Assembly: GCA_964421875.1 (NCBI GenBank)
Contig: CAYQZD010000004.1
Coordinates: forward strand, 6,754-70,753
Length of the DNA: 64,000 nucleotides
Direction of reading: 5' to 3'
DNA from: CAYQZD01 sp964421875
Lineage (GTDB): Bacteria; Electryoneota; Tariuqbacteria; Tariuqbacterales; Tariuqbacteraceae
Both the position numbers and the translations under genes were made by a program. The notes below the pieces were generated by a model. It saw only the letters and a list, made by a program, of their open reading frames with translations. It made no database searches and was not told the origin of the DNA. How positions within the stretch are numbered: the stretch's first letter is position 1; each line of letters opens with the position of its first letter. Of the stretch, positions 24,447-33,819 are shown one piece after another.

Positions 24447-26855
24447 TTATTCATACCGCAGTGAGTCAGCAGGATTCGCGGCTGCGGCTCTGAAAGACTG
24501 CAGACTGACGGTCAGCAGCGCAATCACAATCGCCGCCAAACCCGCTGCGGGAAAGGACCACATCCAATCGACGAACCTGATGCGATAGGCGAAGCTTTCG
24601 AGCCAGCGATTCATCGCGAAGTAAGATAGTGGCCAGGCTATTAGATTCGCCAGTCCTACCAGCAGTAAAAACTCCCCGGACATCAGCCTTACTATACCAG
24701 CCACTGTCGCCCCCAGGACTTTGCGGATACCGATTTCCTTGGTGCGGCGTTCTGCGGAATAGGTGGACATCCCAAACAATCCCATACAACTGAGGAAAAC
24801 GGCGAGCAGGCTGAAATAGAGAATGATATTCCCCAGCCTGCGGTCGGCGCGGTACCTGCGGTCGAAAATTTCATCGATAAAGAAATAATGGAAGGGGCGT
24901 TCCGGATTCCTCTCTCTCCACTTTTCCTCCAGTCCTTTTATGGTTCCGGCGACATTTTCAGGCGTTATCCTGACTAAAACCGATCTGAACTCCGAGGCGT
25001 TCATTCCGATAATCATCGAGGGGATTTCGCTGTGGAGCGACTGCTGATGGAAGTCTTTCACCACGCCGACAACCGAGCGGTTGAGCGTTGTAAAGCCGGT
25101 GTCTGTAATCACCGAGCATAAAATCTTTTTTCCCAAGGGCTCATCCCAGCCGAATTTCATTGCGGCGGTCTGGTTGATTAGGATAGATTCCGTGACATCG
25201 GTAGGCATCTCATTCGAGAAATTCCTGCCGAGAACCAGCTCCATCCGAATCGTTCGGAGATAATACGGGTCGATATCCAGTATATTCATCGTCTGGGGCT
25301 TATCTTCGGCGAAACCTTCCGGGAAGGTAATCGCCAGCCTGCAGCCTCCACCAGGCACGAAGGAGGCGGCGGCCGCATTAAGAACGCCAGGCACGCTCTT
25401 CAACTCGTTTCTGAAGGAATCCATCGACCGTTTGATTTCCTTACCGATACGGGGAATCACCAGCACTTGTTCGCTGCTAAATCCCATTTCTTTGTTTTTC
25501 ACATACATCAATTGACTATAGACGGTCGATGCGCCAATGATAAGGGCGATGGAAATGGTGAATTGGAGTACGACCAGGGCGATATGGAGCTTCGTTTTAG
25601 GAGAGCCAGATGCGGTCCCTCCCTGTATAATTTTCACCGGTTGGAAGGCTGATAGAATCAGCGCCGGATAGCTACCTGCGATGAATCCCACTAGCAACGG
25701 CAGGCAAAGCAGCGCCGCCAGCAGATAGAGCTGTCCCAGCGCATCGAACGTCAGCCGTCTGTCGGCTAAGGAATTGAAGAAGGGGAGAGCTATCTCAATC
25801 AGGAGAACTGCCAGCAGGACAGCGAAGAGGCTGAAGAGTATAGTTTCCACTATTAGCTGCGCGATTAAATTGCTTCTACCGGCTCCGAAGGTTTTCCTCA
25901 CCGCCACTTCTCGGGAACGCACTCCCGCTCGGGCGGTGGTGATATTGATATAATTCATACAAGCTATGATGAGAATCAGCGTCGCTATGGCGGTAAAAAT
26001 ATAAACGTAAGTAATTGAACCGTTGACGCCGATTTCGGCGGCGAGGTTGGAATGCAAGTGAATGCTGGTCAGGGGCTGGAGGAAACATTTCAGGGTAGCG
26101 CCGGATGATTTTAAGGGTTCTCCCATATGTTTATCCACGAAGCCGGGCAGTTTCTGCTCGAATTCACGATAGTCGGTGTTATCGGCAAGGAGGAGATAGG
26201 TGAAGTATTGAATATTGAACCACATCTCCATTTCGGCGCGTTTGACCGCATACTGCGTTTCAATGGAGCGGAGCATATTGAAGGTGAAATGTGAATTGCG
26301 GGGGATGTTCTCCACCACGCCGGTCACGGTGAAATCGGTTTCACCGTCGAACTTCAGCGTTTTTCCCAGCGGGTCTTCATCGCCGAAGTATTTTTCCGCC
26401 ATTTCCCTGGTGATTACCACGGTATAGGGAGTATTCAGCGCGGAATTGGGGTCTCCGGCGAGGAAGGGGAAGGTGAATACCTGGAAGACGGAGTTGTCTG
26501 CGTAACCTATGTATTCTTCTCGGAACAGCTTGTCTTTGTACTTCACGGCGGCGCTGCCCAAAGGGCTGATTCGGGCGGCGTTCACCACTTCGGGGTACTC
26601 TTCGATGAGCCGCGGCGCCGCCGGCACCATAGAGATGGCGGCGATGAAGGGCGAGCCGAAATTCGCGTCGACGCAGAGGCGGTGGATATTATCTGCGTTA
26701 GTGTGGCGCTTATCGAAGCTGAGTTCGTCCATTACCCAGAGCATAATCAGGATACAGCACGCCATCCCGATAGCCAGTCCTAAGATGTTAATGACCGAGT
26801 ACAGCTTGTGCCGGAGCAGGCTTCTTATTGCCGAGGTTAAATAGTTTTTTAACAT
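24447..26855 (-). CDS. FtsX/MacB-type ABC transporter permease (copy 4)
   Basis: An 802-residue permease of the duplicated MacB_PCD-FtsX type common in Bacteroidetes and relatives. One membrane helix lies near the N-terminus (YSVINILGLAIGMACCILI), a large periplasmic domain follows, three helices occupy the middle (about 275-420), a second set of helix plus periplasmic domain begins near 430 and three helices are at the end; the protein ends ANPADSLRYE. Such proteins work as mechanotransmitters for an ATPase and periplasmic adaptor, exporting peptides, lipoproteins or antibiotics. It begins 15 bases after the 825-residue paralog and is the most diverged at the DNA level of the four copies at its C-terminus. 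No dedicated ATPase is adjacent, so it presumably shares the one at 36221. Confidence 0.9.
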   Translation of the reverse strand: MLKNYLTSAIRSLLRHKLYSVINILGLAIGMACCILIMLWVMDELSFDKRHTNADNIHRLCVDANFGSPFIAAISMVPAAPRLIEEYPEVVNAARISPLGSAAVKYKDKLFREEYIGYADNSVFQVFTFPFLAGDPNSALNTPYTVVITREMAEKYFGDEDPLGKTLKFDGETDFTVTGVVENIPRNSHFTFNMLRSIETQYAVKRAEMEMWFNIQYFTYLLLADNTDYREFEQKLPGFVDKHMGEPLKSSGATLKCFLQPLTSIHLHSNLAAEIGVNGSITYVYIFTAIATLILIIACMNYINITTARAGVRSREVAVRKTFGAGRSNLIAQLIVETILFSLFAVLLAVLLIEIALPFFNSLADRRLTFDALGQLYLLAALLCLPLLVGFIAGSYPALILSAFQPVKIIQGGTASGSPKTKLHIALVVLQFTISIALIIGASTVYSQLMYVKNKEMGFSSEQVLVIPRIGKEIKRSMDSFRNELKSVPGVLNAAAASFVPGGGCRLAITFPEGFAEDKPQTMNILDIDPYYLRTIRMELVLGRNFSNEMPTDVTESILINQTAAMKFGWDEPLGKKILCSVITDTGFTTLNRSVVGVVKDFHQQSLHSEIPSMIIGMNASEFRSVLVRITPENVAGTIKGLEEKWRERNPERPFHYFFIDEIFDRRYRADRRLGNIILYFSLLAVFLSCMGLFGMSTYSAERRTKEIGIRKVLGATVAGIVRLMSGEFLLLVGLANLIAWPLSYFAMNRWLESFAYRIRFVDWMWSFPAAGLAAIVIALLTVSLQSFRAAAANPADSLRYE

Positions 26856-26870
26856 AAAATAACTACAAAT

Positions 26871-29348
26871 TTATTCATATCTCAGCGATTCCACCGGATT
26901 GGCGGCGGCGGCTTTAACGGAATTATAGCCGGCGGCTGTCAGCGCCAGCGCTATAGTCATGAGCGCCGCAAAAGCGAAGGTTCCCACTCCGACACTTATC
27001 CTGAAGGGGTAGTATTGGAGGAAGTCTTTCATCATCAGATAGGCGATGGGAAAAGCCAAGACATTAGCGATGGCTATTAAAATGATGAATTCCTTCGAAA
27101 GCGCGGCAACAATGCCTTGCACAGACGCGCCCAAGATTTTTCTGATACCGATTTCCCTCGTCCTTCGAGCGGCAGTATAAGACACTAAACCGAATATACC
27201 GAGGCAGGCGATAGCTATGGTCAAAAGCGACAGCGCGAAAAACATTTTCATCTGCCCCCTAAGTTCGCTGTAATTACGGTCTATCTCTTCATCCAGGAAG
27301 GAATAGATAAAAGGTTCGCCTGGCAGTGTCGTTTCCCAAACCCGGCCGATTTCGTTCAACGATTTTTTGATATCTCCCTGCGGCAGTTTGACTGACAGGA
27401 TTTTTGCCGCATCAGGTCTCAGTCTGATAAGGGAAATTGGTTTGTAGTAATAATCGAGAGTGGTTCCCTGGAAATCTTCCACCACTCCGACGATTTCATA
27501 AAATTTATCTTTGCCGTACAGCCGGTATCCCACCGGATTATCCGCGTCTAAAGCCTTGGCGCCAGTCTCTGTAATCAGCAGAGCATGGTTTATATCGGCG
27601 GGGGAGTTTTGGTCGAATTCTCTGCCCTGAGCAATCTTCAAATTGAACACATTCAGGAAATCATAATCCGTATCGAAGAGCTTTACCGTAATCCGGTTCT
27701 CATCCAACCTCTCTTCGCCGGTGTAAAATCCATAGAAGCTGTAACCTCTTCTTCCCGGAGGGGAGTTTGATACAGTAGCTGAAACCGCATCGGTCTTCCT
27801 TAGAATCTCATTTTTAACCAGTTGGCAGTTTTCAACTGTATTTTCCCCGTCGAAATCGAACACTACGATGTTCTCCTTATCGAAACCAAGGTTTATTCCC
27901 AATAGAAAATGGGTCTGTCGATAGATAACGATAGCGCATAGAATGAACACGGCGGTGATTCCGAATTGAAATACTACCAGACACTTACGCAATAGCGACT
28001 TTGTCGATTTAACGCTGGTTTTGGTTTGAAGGATCGTCAGCGGACTGAAACGTGACAGGTAGAGCGCAGGATAGAAACCTGCGGCGACGCCCACCAATAC
28101 CAGCAGCGCCGCGACCGCCGCCATCATCCAGGGACTGCTGTAGAAATCGACAAACATTTGACGGGGAAGCGAATCCTGAACGCTTATCTTAAAAAGTTCA
28201 TAAAGCCCAATGCTGACTATAAGGGAAATAAAAGTAATGATTATGGACTCGCCCAGAAACTGAGCGATAAGTTGTTTTCGATAGGCTCCGAATACTTTTC
28301 GGATTCCAACCTCCCTGGTGCGTTCAGCGGTTCTGGCGGTAGCGAGGTTGATAAAGTTAGCGACGGCCTGTACTAACACAAAAAGCGCCACAATCCCCAT
28401 CGCAATGATAACCGACACCTCGCCCATCGGATCCAGTTCGTTCTGTCTGTTGGATAAAAGGGAACTGAAATAGACTTTTTTCAGCGGTTGCAGCGATAGG
28501 GTGTAGTTCGCTGCGGTAGAGGATTCTAATAAGTTTGAAGCGAATCCCGGAAGTTTTTCCTCCACTGCGCCGGGGAGAGCGTCCTTTCGCAGCAGAAGAT
28601 AAACGTAATCGCTGCCGTAGAAGTTCCAGGCTTGGATATCCTCGCCGATTCTATCCAGCGTGGAATAGGACACGATGAAATCGGTTTTTAGCTGGGTGTT
28701 CTGGGGTATATCCCGCAAAATTCCTGCGATACGGCATTCGAAGCGGTCGTTGATGCGGACGACCTTGCCTATAGGGTTCTGCCCTGGGAAATACTCGCCG
28801 CGCGCTTTTTCGCTGATAAATACTGTGAACGGTTCGTCCATCGCCGAAGGGGAGCCTTGAATCAGGGTGAAGGAGAATACTTGAAAGTAATGGGGATCGG
28901 CAAAAATCATTATATTGTGGTGAGCATAGGCTTGCCCTGCGTATTTGTCCTTGATAAGAAAACGTTCGTTATCGATTTTCAGGTTGTCTATTCTTTTAAT
29001 CCTAAAAACGGCGGCGCTCTCGACTTCGGGTATTCCGTCAGCTATGGCTTTTCCCATTGTCCCCATAGTTTTAGCGGAATGGATATGGGTGATTTCATAT
29101 TCATCGCTCCCGCCAAACCGACGTATAATATCCAGTTTCTCATCGGGTTTCAGCCGGTAACTTCCGTTCACCCGGTATATCGATTTCTTATTCTTATGAA
29201 TATCCTCGAAACTGAGTTCATATACAATGTTACCCACCACTATCAAGCAGAGCGAGAGACCTATGGCGAGACCGAAGATGTTTATGACAGTATATATTCC
29301 GTGCTTTTTTAAATTTCTAAGGGCGGAAATCAGGTAGTTTTTCAGCAT
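26871..29348 (-). CDS. FtsX/MacB-type ABC transporter permease (copy 3)
   Basis: An 825-residue paralog with the same architecture: N-terminal helix (YTVINIFGLAIGLSLCLIV), periplasmic domain, three helices with TAERTREVGIRKVFGAYR, a second half with RRTREIGIRKILGASV and a C-terminus ANPVESLRYE. The conserved ExGIRKxxGA loops face the cytoplasm and contact the ATPase in this family. The N-terminal periplasmic domain is longer than in its neighbours (about 20 extra residues in the region YEITHIHSAKTMG). It starts directly before copy 4 and after a 500-base gap holding an 86-residue gene. Confidence 0.9.
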   Translation of the reverse strand: MLKNYLISALRNLKKHGIYTVINIFGLAIGLSLCLIVVGNIVYELSFEDIHKNKKSIYRVNGSYRLKPDEKLDIIRRFGGSDEYEITHIHSAKTMGTMGKAIADGIPEVESAAVFRIKRIDNLKIDNERFLIKDKYAGQAYAHHNIMIFADPHYFQVFSFTLIQGSPSAMDEPFTVFISEKARGEYFPGQNPIGKVVRINDRFECRIAGILRDIPQNTQLKTDFIVSYSTLDRIGEDIQAWNFYGSDYVYLLLRKDALPGAVEEKLPGFASNLLESSTAANYTLSLQPLKKVYFSSLLSNRQNELDPMGEVSVIIAMGIVALFVLVQAVANFINLATARTAERTREVGIRKVFGAYRKQLIAQFLGESIIITFISLIVSIGLYELFKISVQDSLPRQMFVDFYSSPWMMAAVAALLVLVGVAAGFYPALYLSRFSPLTILQTKTSVKSTKSLLRKCLVVFQFGITAVFILCAIVIYRQTHFLLGINLGFDKENIVVFDFDGENTVENCQLVKNEILRKTDAVSATVSNSPPGRRGYSFYGFYTGEERLDENRITVKLFDTDYDFLNVFNLKIAQGREFDQNSPADINHALLITETGAKALDADNPVGYRLYGKDKFYEIVGVVEDFQGTTLDYYYKPISLIRLRPDAAKILSVKLPQGDIKKSLNEIGRVWETTLPGEPFIYSFLDEEIDRNYSELRGQMKMFFALSLLTIAIACLGIFGLVSYTAARRTREIGIRKILGASVQGIVAALSKEFIILIAIANVLAFPIAYLMMKDFLQYYPFRISVGVGTFAFAALMTIALALTAAGYNSVKAAAANPVESLRYE

Positions 29349-29482
29349 TATCTTATTCCAGAATATTGACGGTGGTTTTCAGTTTGGAGAGTCCGCAGGT
29401 GTATTAAATAAGGCTCTTCTCCAATTTTGATTCAAGTATCCAATACAGCTCAAAGCCAGGGCATCAGCAAAAAAACTTGCTT

Positions 29483-29570
29483 GTCATTCCGAGCGAATGC
29501 CGGAATCCAGTTTCATTATTGAAAGAGATTTTCCTGGACTCTCGCTTTCGCGGGAGTGACATACGATCGG
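29483..29570. repeat. Diverged relative of the CATTCC element
   Basis: Starts with GTCATTCC and ends GGGAGTGAC; it contains GCCGGAATCCAG and CTCTCGCTTTCGCGGGAG arms. It has the same overall two-hairpin plan as the MITE-like family but low identity and no conserved outer arm. Confidence 0.4.
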
Positions 29571-29623
29571 ACAATCATTTTTGTTATCGGTATAACTCTG
29601 TTTGCCGAAGCTATTCTCACATA

Positions 29624-29884
29624 TCACGCATCGCGTTTTCGGAACATTATGGGGACGCTGTCGCCGATGGGAGCGCCGATTTGCACCAGACGCCAATCCC
29701 TGTCGCGCTCGTTCAGGACGCGTTTGATGGTCTTGATTTTATCAGAGGTAGAGGGATCAAGTTCTTCCCACTCAACAATTTCAATGCGATATTTCAATTT
29801 GCGGTTTTTTCCGTTGATGGTAACATCGATTTCGATGTTCTGTTCGGCGTCATAGGTCGGTATTTGGATGACGACTTCACGCAT
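29624..29884 (-). CDS. Small conserved-looking hypothetical protein
   Basis: An 86-residue protein, rich in alternating charged and aliphatic residues (IEIDVTINGKNRKLKYRIEIVEWEE), predicted to be soluble and mostly beta-strand followed by a helix with IKTIKRVLNERDRDWRLVQIG. No signal peptide. GAGG stands nine bases before the ATG, and the frame uses codons like its neighbours, which supports a real gene. It sits between two permease genes on the same strand. No function can be proposed from sequence. Confidence 0.6.
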   Translation of the reverse strand: MREVVIQIPTYDAEQNIEIDVTINGKNRKLKYRIEIVEWEELDPSTSDKIKTIKRVLNERDRDWRLVQIGAPIGDSVPIMFRKRDA

Positions 29885-29929
29885 ATTTTTTTACCTCACA
29901 GGGCTTATGCCTCCGATATAGTGTCTCAC

Positions 29930-32380
29930 TTACTCATACCTTAACGATTCCACCGGATTGGCGGCGGCGGCTTTCAGGGAATGGTAGCTTACCGCGATTA
30001 AAGCGACCGCCACCGATATGGTCACCGCCATCAAGAAAATCCAGGCCTCTATTTCGGTTCGATAGGCGAAATTCCTCAACCATCGATTCATCACTATCCA
30101 AGCTAAGGGAGCAGCTACAATGTTTGCGATGATTACCATAACAATGAACTGTCGAGACATCAAGCGCAGGATATTTGACGTTGCCGCTCCTAAAACTTTA
30201 CGGATACCAATCTCTCTGGTGCGTTTGGAAGCCGCTAATGAGGTCAAGCCAAACAATCCCAGGCAGGCTATCAGGAGGGAAAACACAGTTGAATACCGGA
30301 CAATACTGCGCCATCGCAGTTCGGCGGCATATTGTTCAGCCACACGGTCATCGATGAACTCGTAACTGAAAGGCATACCGGGGGCAATTTTCTTCCATGC
30401 GGTTTCCAGAGCTTTGAGTGTTCCCGGAATATCGTTTCCATCAATCCGCGCCGCCATATGGTTGTAACTGCTGAGATAGCCATTTCTGGTTATATGAAAT
30501 ACCAATGGCTCTATTTTCCGGTGAAGTGGATAATAATGGAAATCTTTCACCACTCCAACCACAACAGCGTCTTTGAATCCTCGAGGCAGTTTTTGACCGA
30601 GGGGATTTTCCCAGCCGAAAGCTTTTACCGCAGCTTGATTGACTATTATTGCGCCATCGCGGTCCGATGGATATTCCGGGGAAAAATTTCTCCCTTTCAG
30701 CAACTCAATCCTCATTGTCGGTATATAATTGTGGTCAACCCAGTTGATATAAAAATAAGGGTTTGAAATTTCGGATTGACCGAAGGAGGCGTTATTCCTG
30801 ATGTTCTCTCCGACATTCATACTGAGACCATCCTCTTCAATGGTAATCCGCAGCCAGGACTCGCCGAACCCGTAGGCGCAGCCCGCGACATCAACCACGC
30901 CGTTATGGTTTCCTAACTCTGTTTGGCAGCGCCGGACAATTCTTTCCGCCTCTTCGCCATCGGTCCCCAGCGGAATAGTCACCACCGAATCGCGGTTATA
31001 ACCCAAATCGCTCCCCCGCATATATTTCATCTGTGAAGATATGATAAAAGTGGTGAGAATGAGGAAAACCGAGATGGTAAACTGAAACACTACCATTCCC
31101 CGGATGAGCAAGCTGCCTCCGCCGATTTTTATTTTACCCCGGAATATCGCCGCCGGCGCCAGGCTGGAAAGCAGCGCAGCCGGGTAAACGCCTGATACGA
31201 AGGCGGTAACGATGGTCAAACCTGCCAGCGCCGGAATCACGCTCCAGCCTGAAGACAGAGTAAGCTCCAGACGTTTCTGCGCCAGGTTGTTGAAAGCGGG
31301 CAGGAACAGTTCAGCCAGCACAATTCCCAGCATCATAGCGATGAGGGTGAGCAGGAGCGATTCCCCCCAGAACTGCTTCATCAACTGCCCGCGCTGCGCT
31401 CCCAGCGCTTTTCGCAGTCCCACTTCCCGGGTGCGGCTGGCTGAGCGTCCCACCGCGAGGGTAGTAAAATTGATACAGGCGATGAGCAAAACTGCCAGAG
31501 CAATGGCTGAGAGAATGTAGGAATACACCGGATTGCTGTTAGGCGCAATCAATCCATCATACATGGGATTAAGGTGTATATCGGTCAAAGGCTGCAACAA
31601 ATATCGGCGGGGAGAGCCTTTCTGTCCGTCGGAAAATAAGCTCCGGGTGAATAAAGTCAGTTTGCCTTCGAATTCCGCGGCGCTTACGCCCGGCTCAAGT
31701 TCCAGCAAGGTCTGCATTATCGATATATTCCAACTGTCTAACATGCGCTCAGGATAAACATAATTCAACAATTCCAGAGGGATAAGGATATTATACTGGA
31801 TACTCGAATTGCCGGGGGCTTCATTAACAACGCCGGTAACCTTCACATCTACCTGCTCAGCTCCGAGTATAAGTGATAGAGTTTTTCCAATAGGATTTTC
31901 GTCCCCGAAATATTTCCGGGCGATTTCAGGGGTGATGACGGCTGACTTTGGGTCATTCAATACAGTTCCGGAGCTGCCCTGGAGGAGACTGAAGGAGAGC
32001 ATTTTAAAGAAACCGGGGTCGATATGAATCACCGACTCGGTAAATGAATTTTCGCCGCGGCTGACCACATAATTCGAGCCGTCGGTGATGCGGACCGCGT
32101 TAACTACCTGGGGAAAATTCGCCAGAAGCTCCGGCGCTATTAACTTGGTGACCGAAGGGGAGCGAACCGGCTCTTCACCGGGCGGCTCTTCGACCCGTAT
32201 CAGCCGGTAAATGCTGCCCTCTTTCTTATGAAACCGGTCGAAGGATAATTCATCCCTCACATAGAGGAAGATCAGCAGACAACATGCGAGTCCTACGGAC
32301 AAACCGAAAATGCTAATGAGCGAATGGAGTCTGCCTCGTGTAAGGCTGCGCAAGGCGACTATGAGGTAGTTTTTAAACAT
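29930..32380 (-). CDS. FtsX/MacB-type ABC transporter permease (copy 2)
   Basis: An 816-residue paralog with the duplicated architecture: N-terminal helix (LISIFGLSVGLACCLLIFLYV), middle loop SASRTREVGLRKALGAQRGQL, late loop ASKRTREIGIRKVLGA and C-terminus ANPVESLRYE. It shares with copy 1 the loop (T/A)REVGLRK..GAQRGQL, so these two are the closest pair. It is separated from copy 1 by an acyl-CoA dehydrogenase gene and a MITE-like element. Export substrate unknown. Confidence 0.9.
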   Translation of the reverse strand: MFKNYLIVALRSLTRGRLHSLISIFGLSVGLACCLLIFLYVRDELSFDRFHKKEGSIYRLIRVEEPPGEEPVRSPSVTKLIAPELLANFPQVVNAVRITDGSNYVVSRGENSFTESVIHIDPGFFKMLSFSLLQGSSGTVLNDPKSAVITPEIARKYFGDENPIGKTLSLILGAEQVDVKVTGVVNEAPGNSSIQYNILIPLELLNYVYPERMLDSWNISIMQTLLELEPGVSAAEFEGKLTLFTRSLFSDGQKGSPRRYLLQPLTDIHLNPMYDGLIAPNSNPVYSYILSAIALAVLLIACINFTTLAVGRSASRTREVGLRKALGAQRGQLMKQFWGESLLLTLIAMMLGIVLAELFLPAFNNLAQKRLELTLSSGWSVIPALAGLTIVTAFVSGVYPAALLSSLAPAAIFRGKIKIGGGSLLIRGMVVFQFTISVFLILTTFIISSQMKYMRGSDLGYNRDSVVTIPLGTDGEEAERIVRRCQTELGNHNGVVDVAGCAYGFGESWLRITIEEDGLSMNVGENIRNNASFGQSEISNPYFYINWVDHNYIPTMRIELLKGRNFSPEYPSDRDGAIIVNQAAVKAFGWENPLGQKLPRGFKDAVVVGVVKDFHYYPLHRKIEPLVFHITRNGYLSSYNHMAARIDGNDIPGTLKALETAWKKIAPGMPFSYEFIDDRVAEQYAAELRWRSIVRYSTVFSLLIACLGLFGLTSLAASKRTREIGIRKVLGAATSNILRLMSRQFIVMVIIANIVAAPLAWIVMNRWLRNFAYRTEIEAWIFLMAVTISVAVALIAVSYHSLKAAAANPVESLRYE

Positions 32381-32483
32381 CTTTCTAAGTCATTCGATGA
32401 GTTTTCGTAAATCCTGCTTTGGTCAAACTGAAAGAAAACGATATTTTATAAGACAATAGGTATCTGTAGCGATAAGCGAAATT

Positions 32484-32580
32484 GTCATTCCGGCGCAGCC
32501 GGAATCCTTCCGGAGAAGAGGGATTCTGGCTTGCTTCGCAGCCAGAATGACGTATACGCTTCATATCAGTAAAGTGTTAC
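32484..32580. repeat. MITE-like palindromic element, copy 4
   Basis: Complete copy: two-hairpin core (32484-32552) and outer arm CTTCATATCAGTAAAGTGTT (32559-32580). It lies between the permease and acyl-CoA dehydrogenase genes. Confidence 0.75.
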
Positions 32581-32587
32581 AACATTT

Positions 32588-33781
32588 TTAATACGACCGG
32601 GGCAGATTCAGTGAATGCTCGGCAATCTGATTGAGTATCAGGGCGTTGCTGATGGGCGAAGTTTTCAGCAGGCGAGCCGCTTCCAGCAGATGGATGATGC
32701 CATAATCTTCATCGAATCCCTTCCCGCCAAATGCGTCGATGGCGGCATCGACCGCTTTCATGGCAGTCTCGGCAGCGAGGTATTTGGCTGAATTGGCGGA
32801 TTCCGCGATACTGGCAATTTCCGCTTCCCGGTCGAAGAGGCAGGCTGCTCGGTGAGTCAGCAGACGCGCCGCTTCAATTAGTATGAACAAATCCGCCAGC
32901 GGATGCTGGATTGATTGGTATGCCCCGATGGGGGTGTCCTTGAATACTCTGCGCTCCCTCGCGTGCCCGCAGGCTTTTTCCAGGCAGTATCGGCTGATTC
33001 CGACAGCCATTGCGGCGGCGAGAATTCGCTCCGGATTGAAGACGTGGAAGAGGACTTTCGCGCCCTGGTGTTCTTCACCGATCAACCGTGAATCTGGAAC
33101 GTATACACCGTTAAACCGAAGTGCATACTGCGTCATTACCCCTTCGCCGCGCGATGGAACCGGTGTAATTTCTATCCCTTCCGCATCCTTATCGATGATG
33201 AATACCGAGAGTCCGTAGGTTTTGGACAATCCTTGATCAAGACAGTCCTTCAGGGATTTAGTTCGAGTAATCAGGATAAGATGGTCGGAGATATCCACGC
33301 CGGAGATGTATGTTTTCGAGCCGTCGATTAGGTAATCACCGTCCTTCTTCTCAGCGATAGTATCAATATTAAAGACGTTAAAGCCCGCTCTGCTTTCAGT
33401 GGCGGCAATAGCGGTCTTAATCTCGCCCGCAGCGATGCCGGGCAGGAAGTCGCTTTTTAATTCCTCGGAGCCGAATTTGTCGATGCCGGCGGCTGTCATC
33501 GTGGTGAGTATAGGCCTGAAGGAATGAAGGCTTACTGCGCCCAATTCCTCCATCACCACCGCCGCGGCGAGCAGTCCTCTACCGTTTCCGCCGAGTTTTT
33601 TCGGGATTAGAAAACCTTGAAAGCCCAAATCCGCCAGTGTATTCCAGACTTCGTCGAGGGCGGCTTTTTGCCGCGCGGGGGCGTTGAGGGAGGAATGTCG
33701 GGATATTATCTTCTCAAACGCCCCCCGCGAAGTCCGTTTCAATTCCAATAGGCTTTCATCGAAAGAGAAATCCAGATCCAT
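32588..33781 (-). CDS. Acyl-CoA dehydrogenase
   Basis: A 397-residue flavoenzyme of the acyl-CoA dehydrogenase family, which oxidises acyl-CoA thioesters to enoyl-CoA with electron-transfer flavoprotein as acceptor. Visible features are the N-terminal helical domain, AIAATESRAGFN and TYISGVD in the beta-domain (FAD/substrate contacts), RERRVFKDTPIGAYQSIQHPLAD in the C-terminal helices, AFGGKGFDEDYG and a terminal LPRSY. The late EGT motif that supplies the catalytic Glu in many members is replaced by SPISNALILNQIA, as in some subfamilies, so the base, if any, must lie elsewhere. It interrupts the permease cluster on the same strand, with no obvious metabolic partner nearby. Confidence 0.9.
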   Translation of the reverse strand: MDLDFSFDESLLELKRTSRGAFEKIISRHSSLNAPARQKAALDEVWNTLADLGFQGFLIPKKLGGNGRGLLAAAVVMEELGAVSLHSFRPILTTMTAAGIDKFGSEELKSDFLPGIAAGEIKTAIAATESRAGFNVFNIDTIAEKKDGDYLIDGSKTYISGVDISDHLILITRTKSLKDCLDQGLSKTYGLSVFIIDKDAEGIEITPVPSRGEGVMTQYALRFNGVYVPDSRLIGEEHQGAKVLFHVFNPERILAAAMAVGISRYCLEKACGHARERRVFKDTPIGAYQSIQHPLADLFILIEAARLLTHRAACLFDREAEIASIAESANSAKYLAAETAMKAVDAAIDAFGGKGFDEDYGIIHLLEAARLLKTSPISNALILNQIAEHSLNLPRSY

Positions 33782-33819
33782 ATCGATTCTCGAATTTTTC
33801 TATTATCTTAAACCATTTA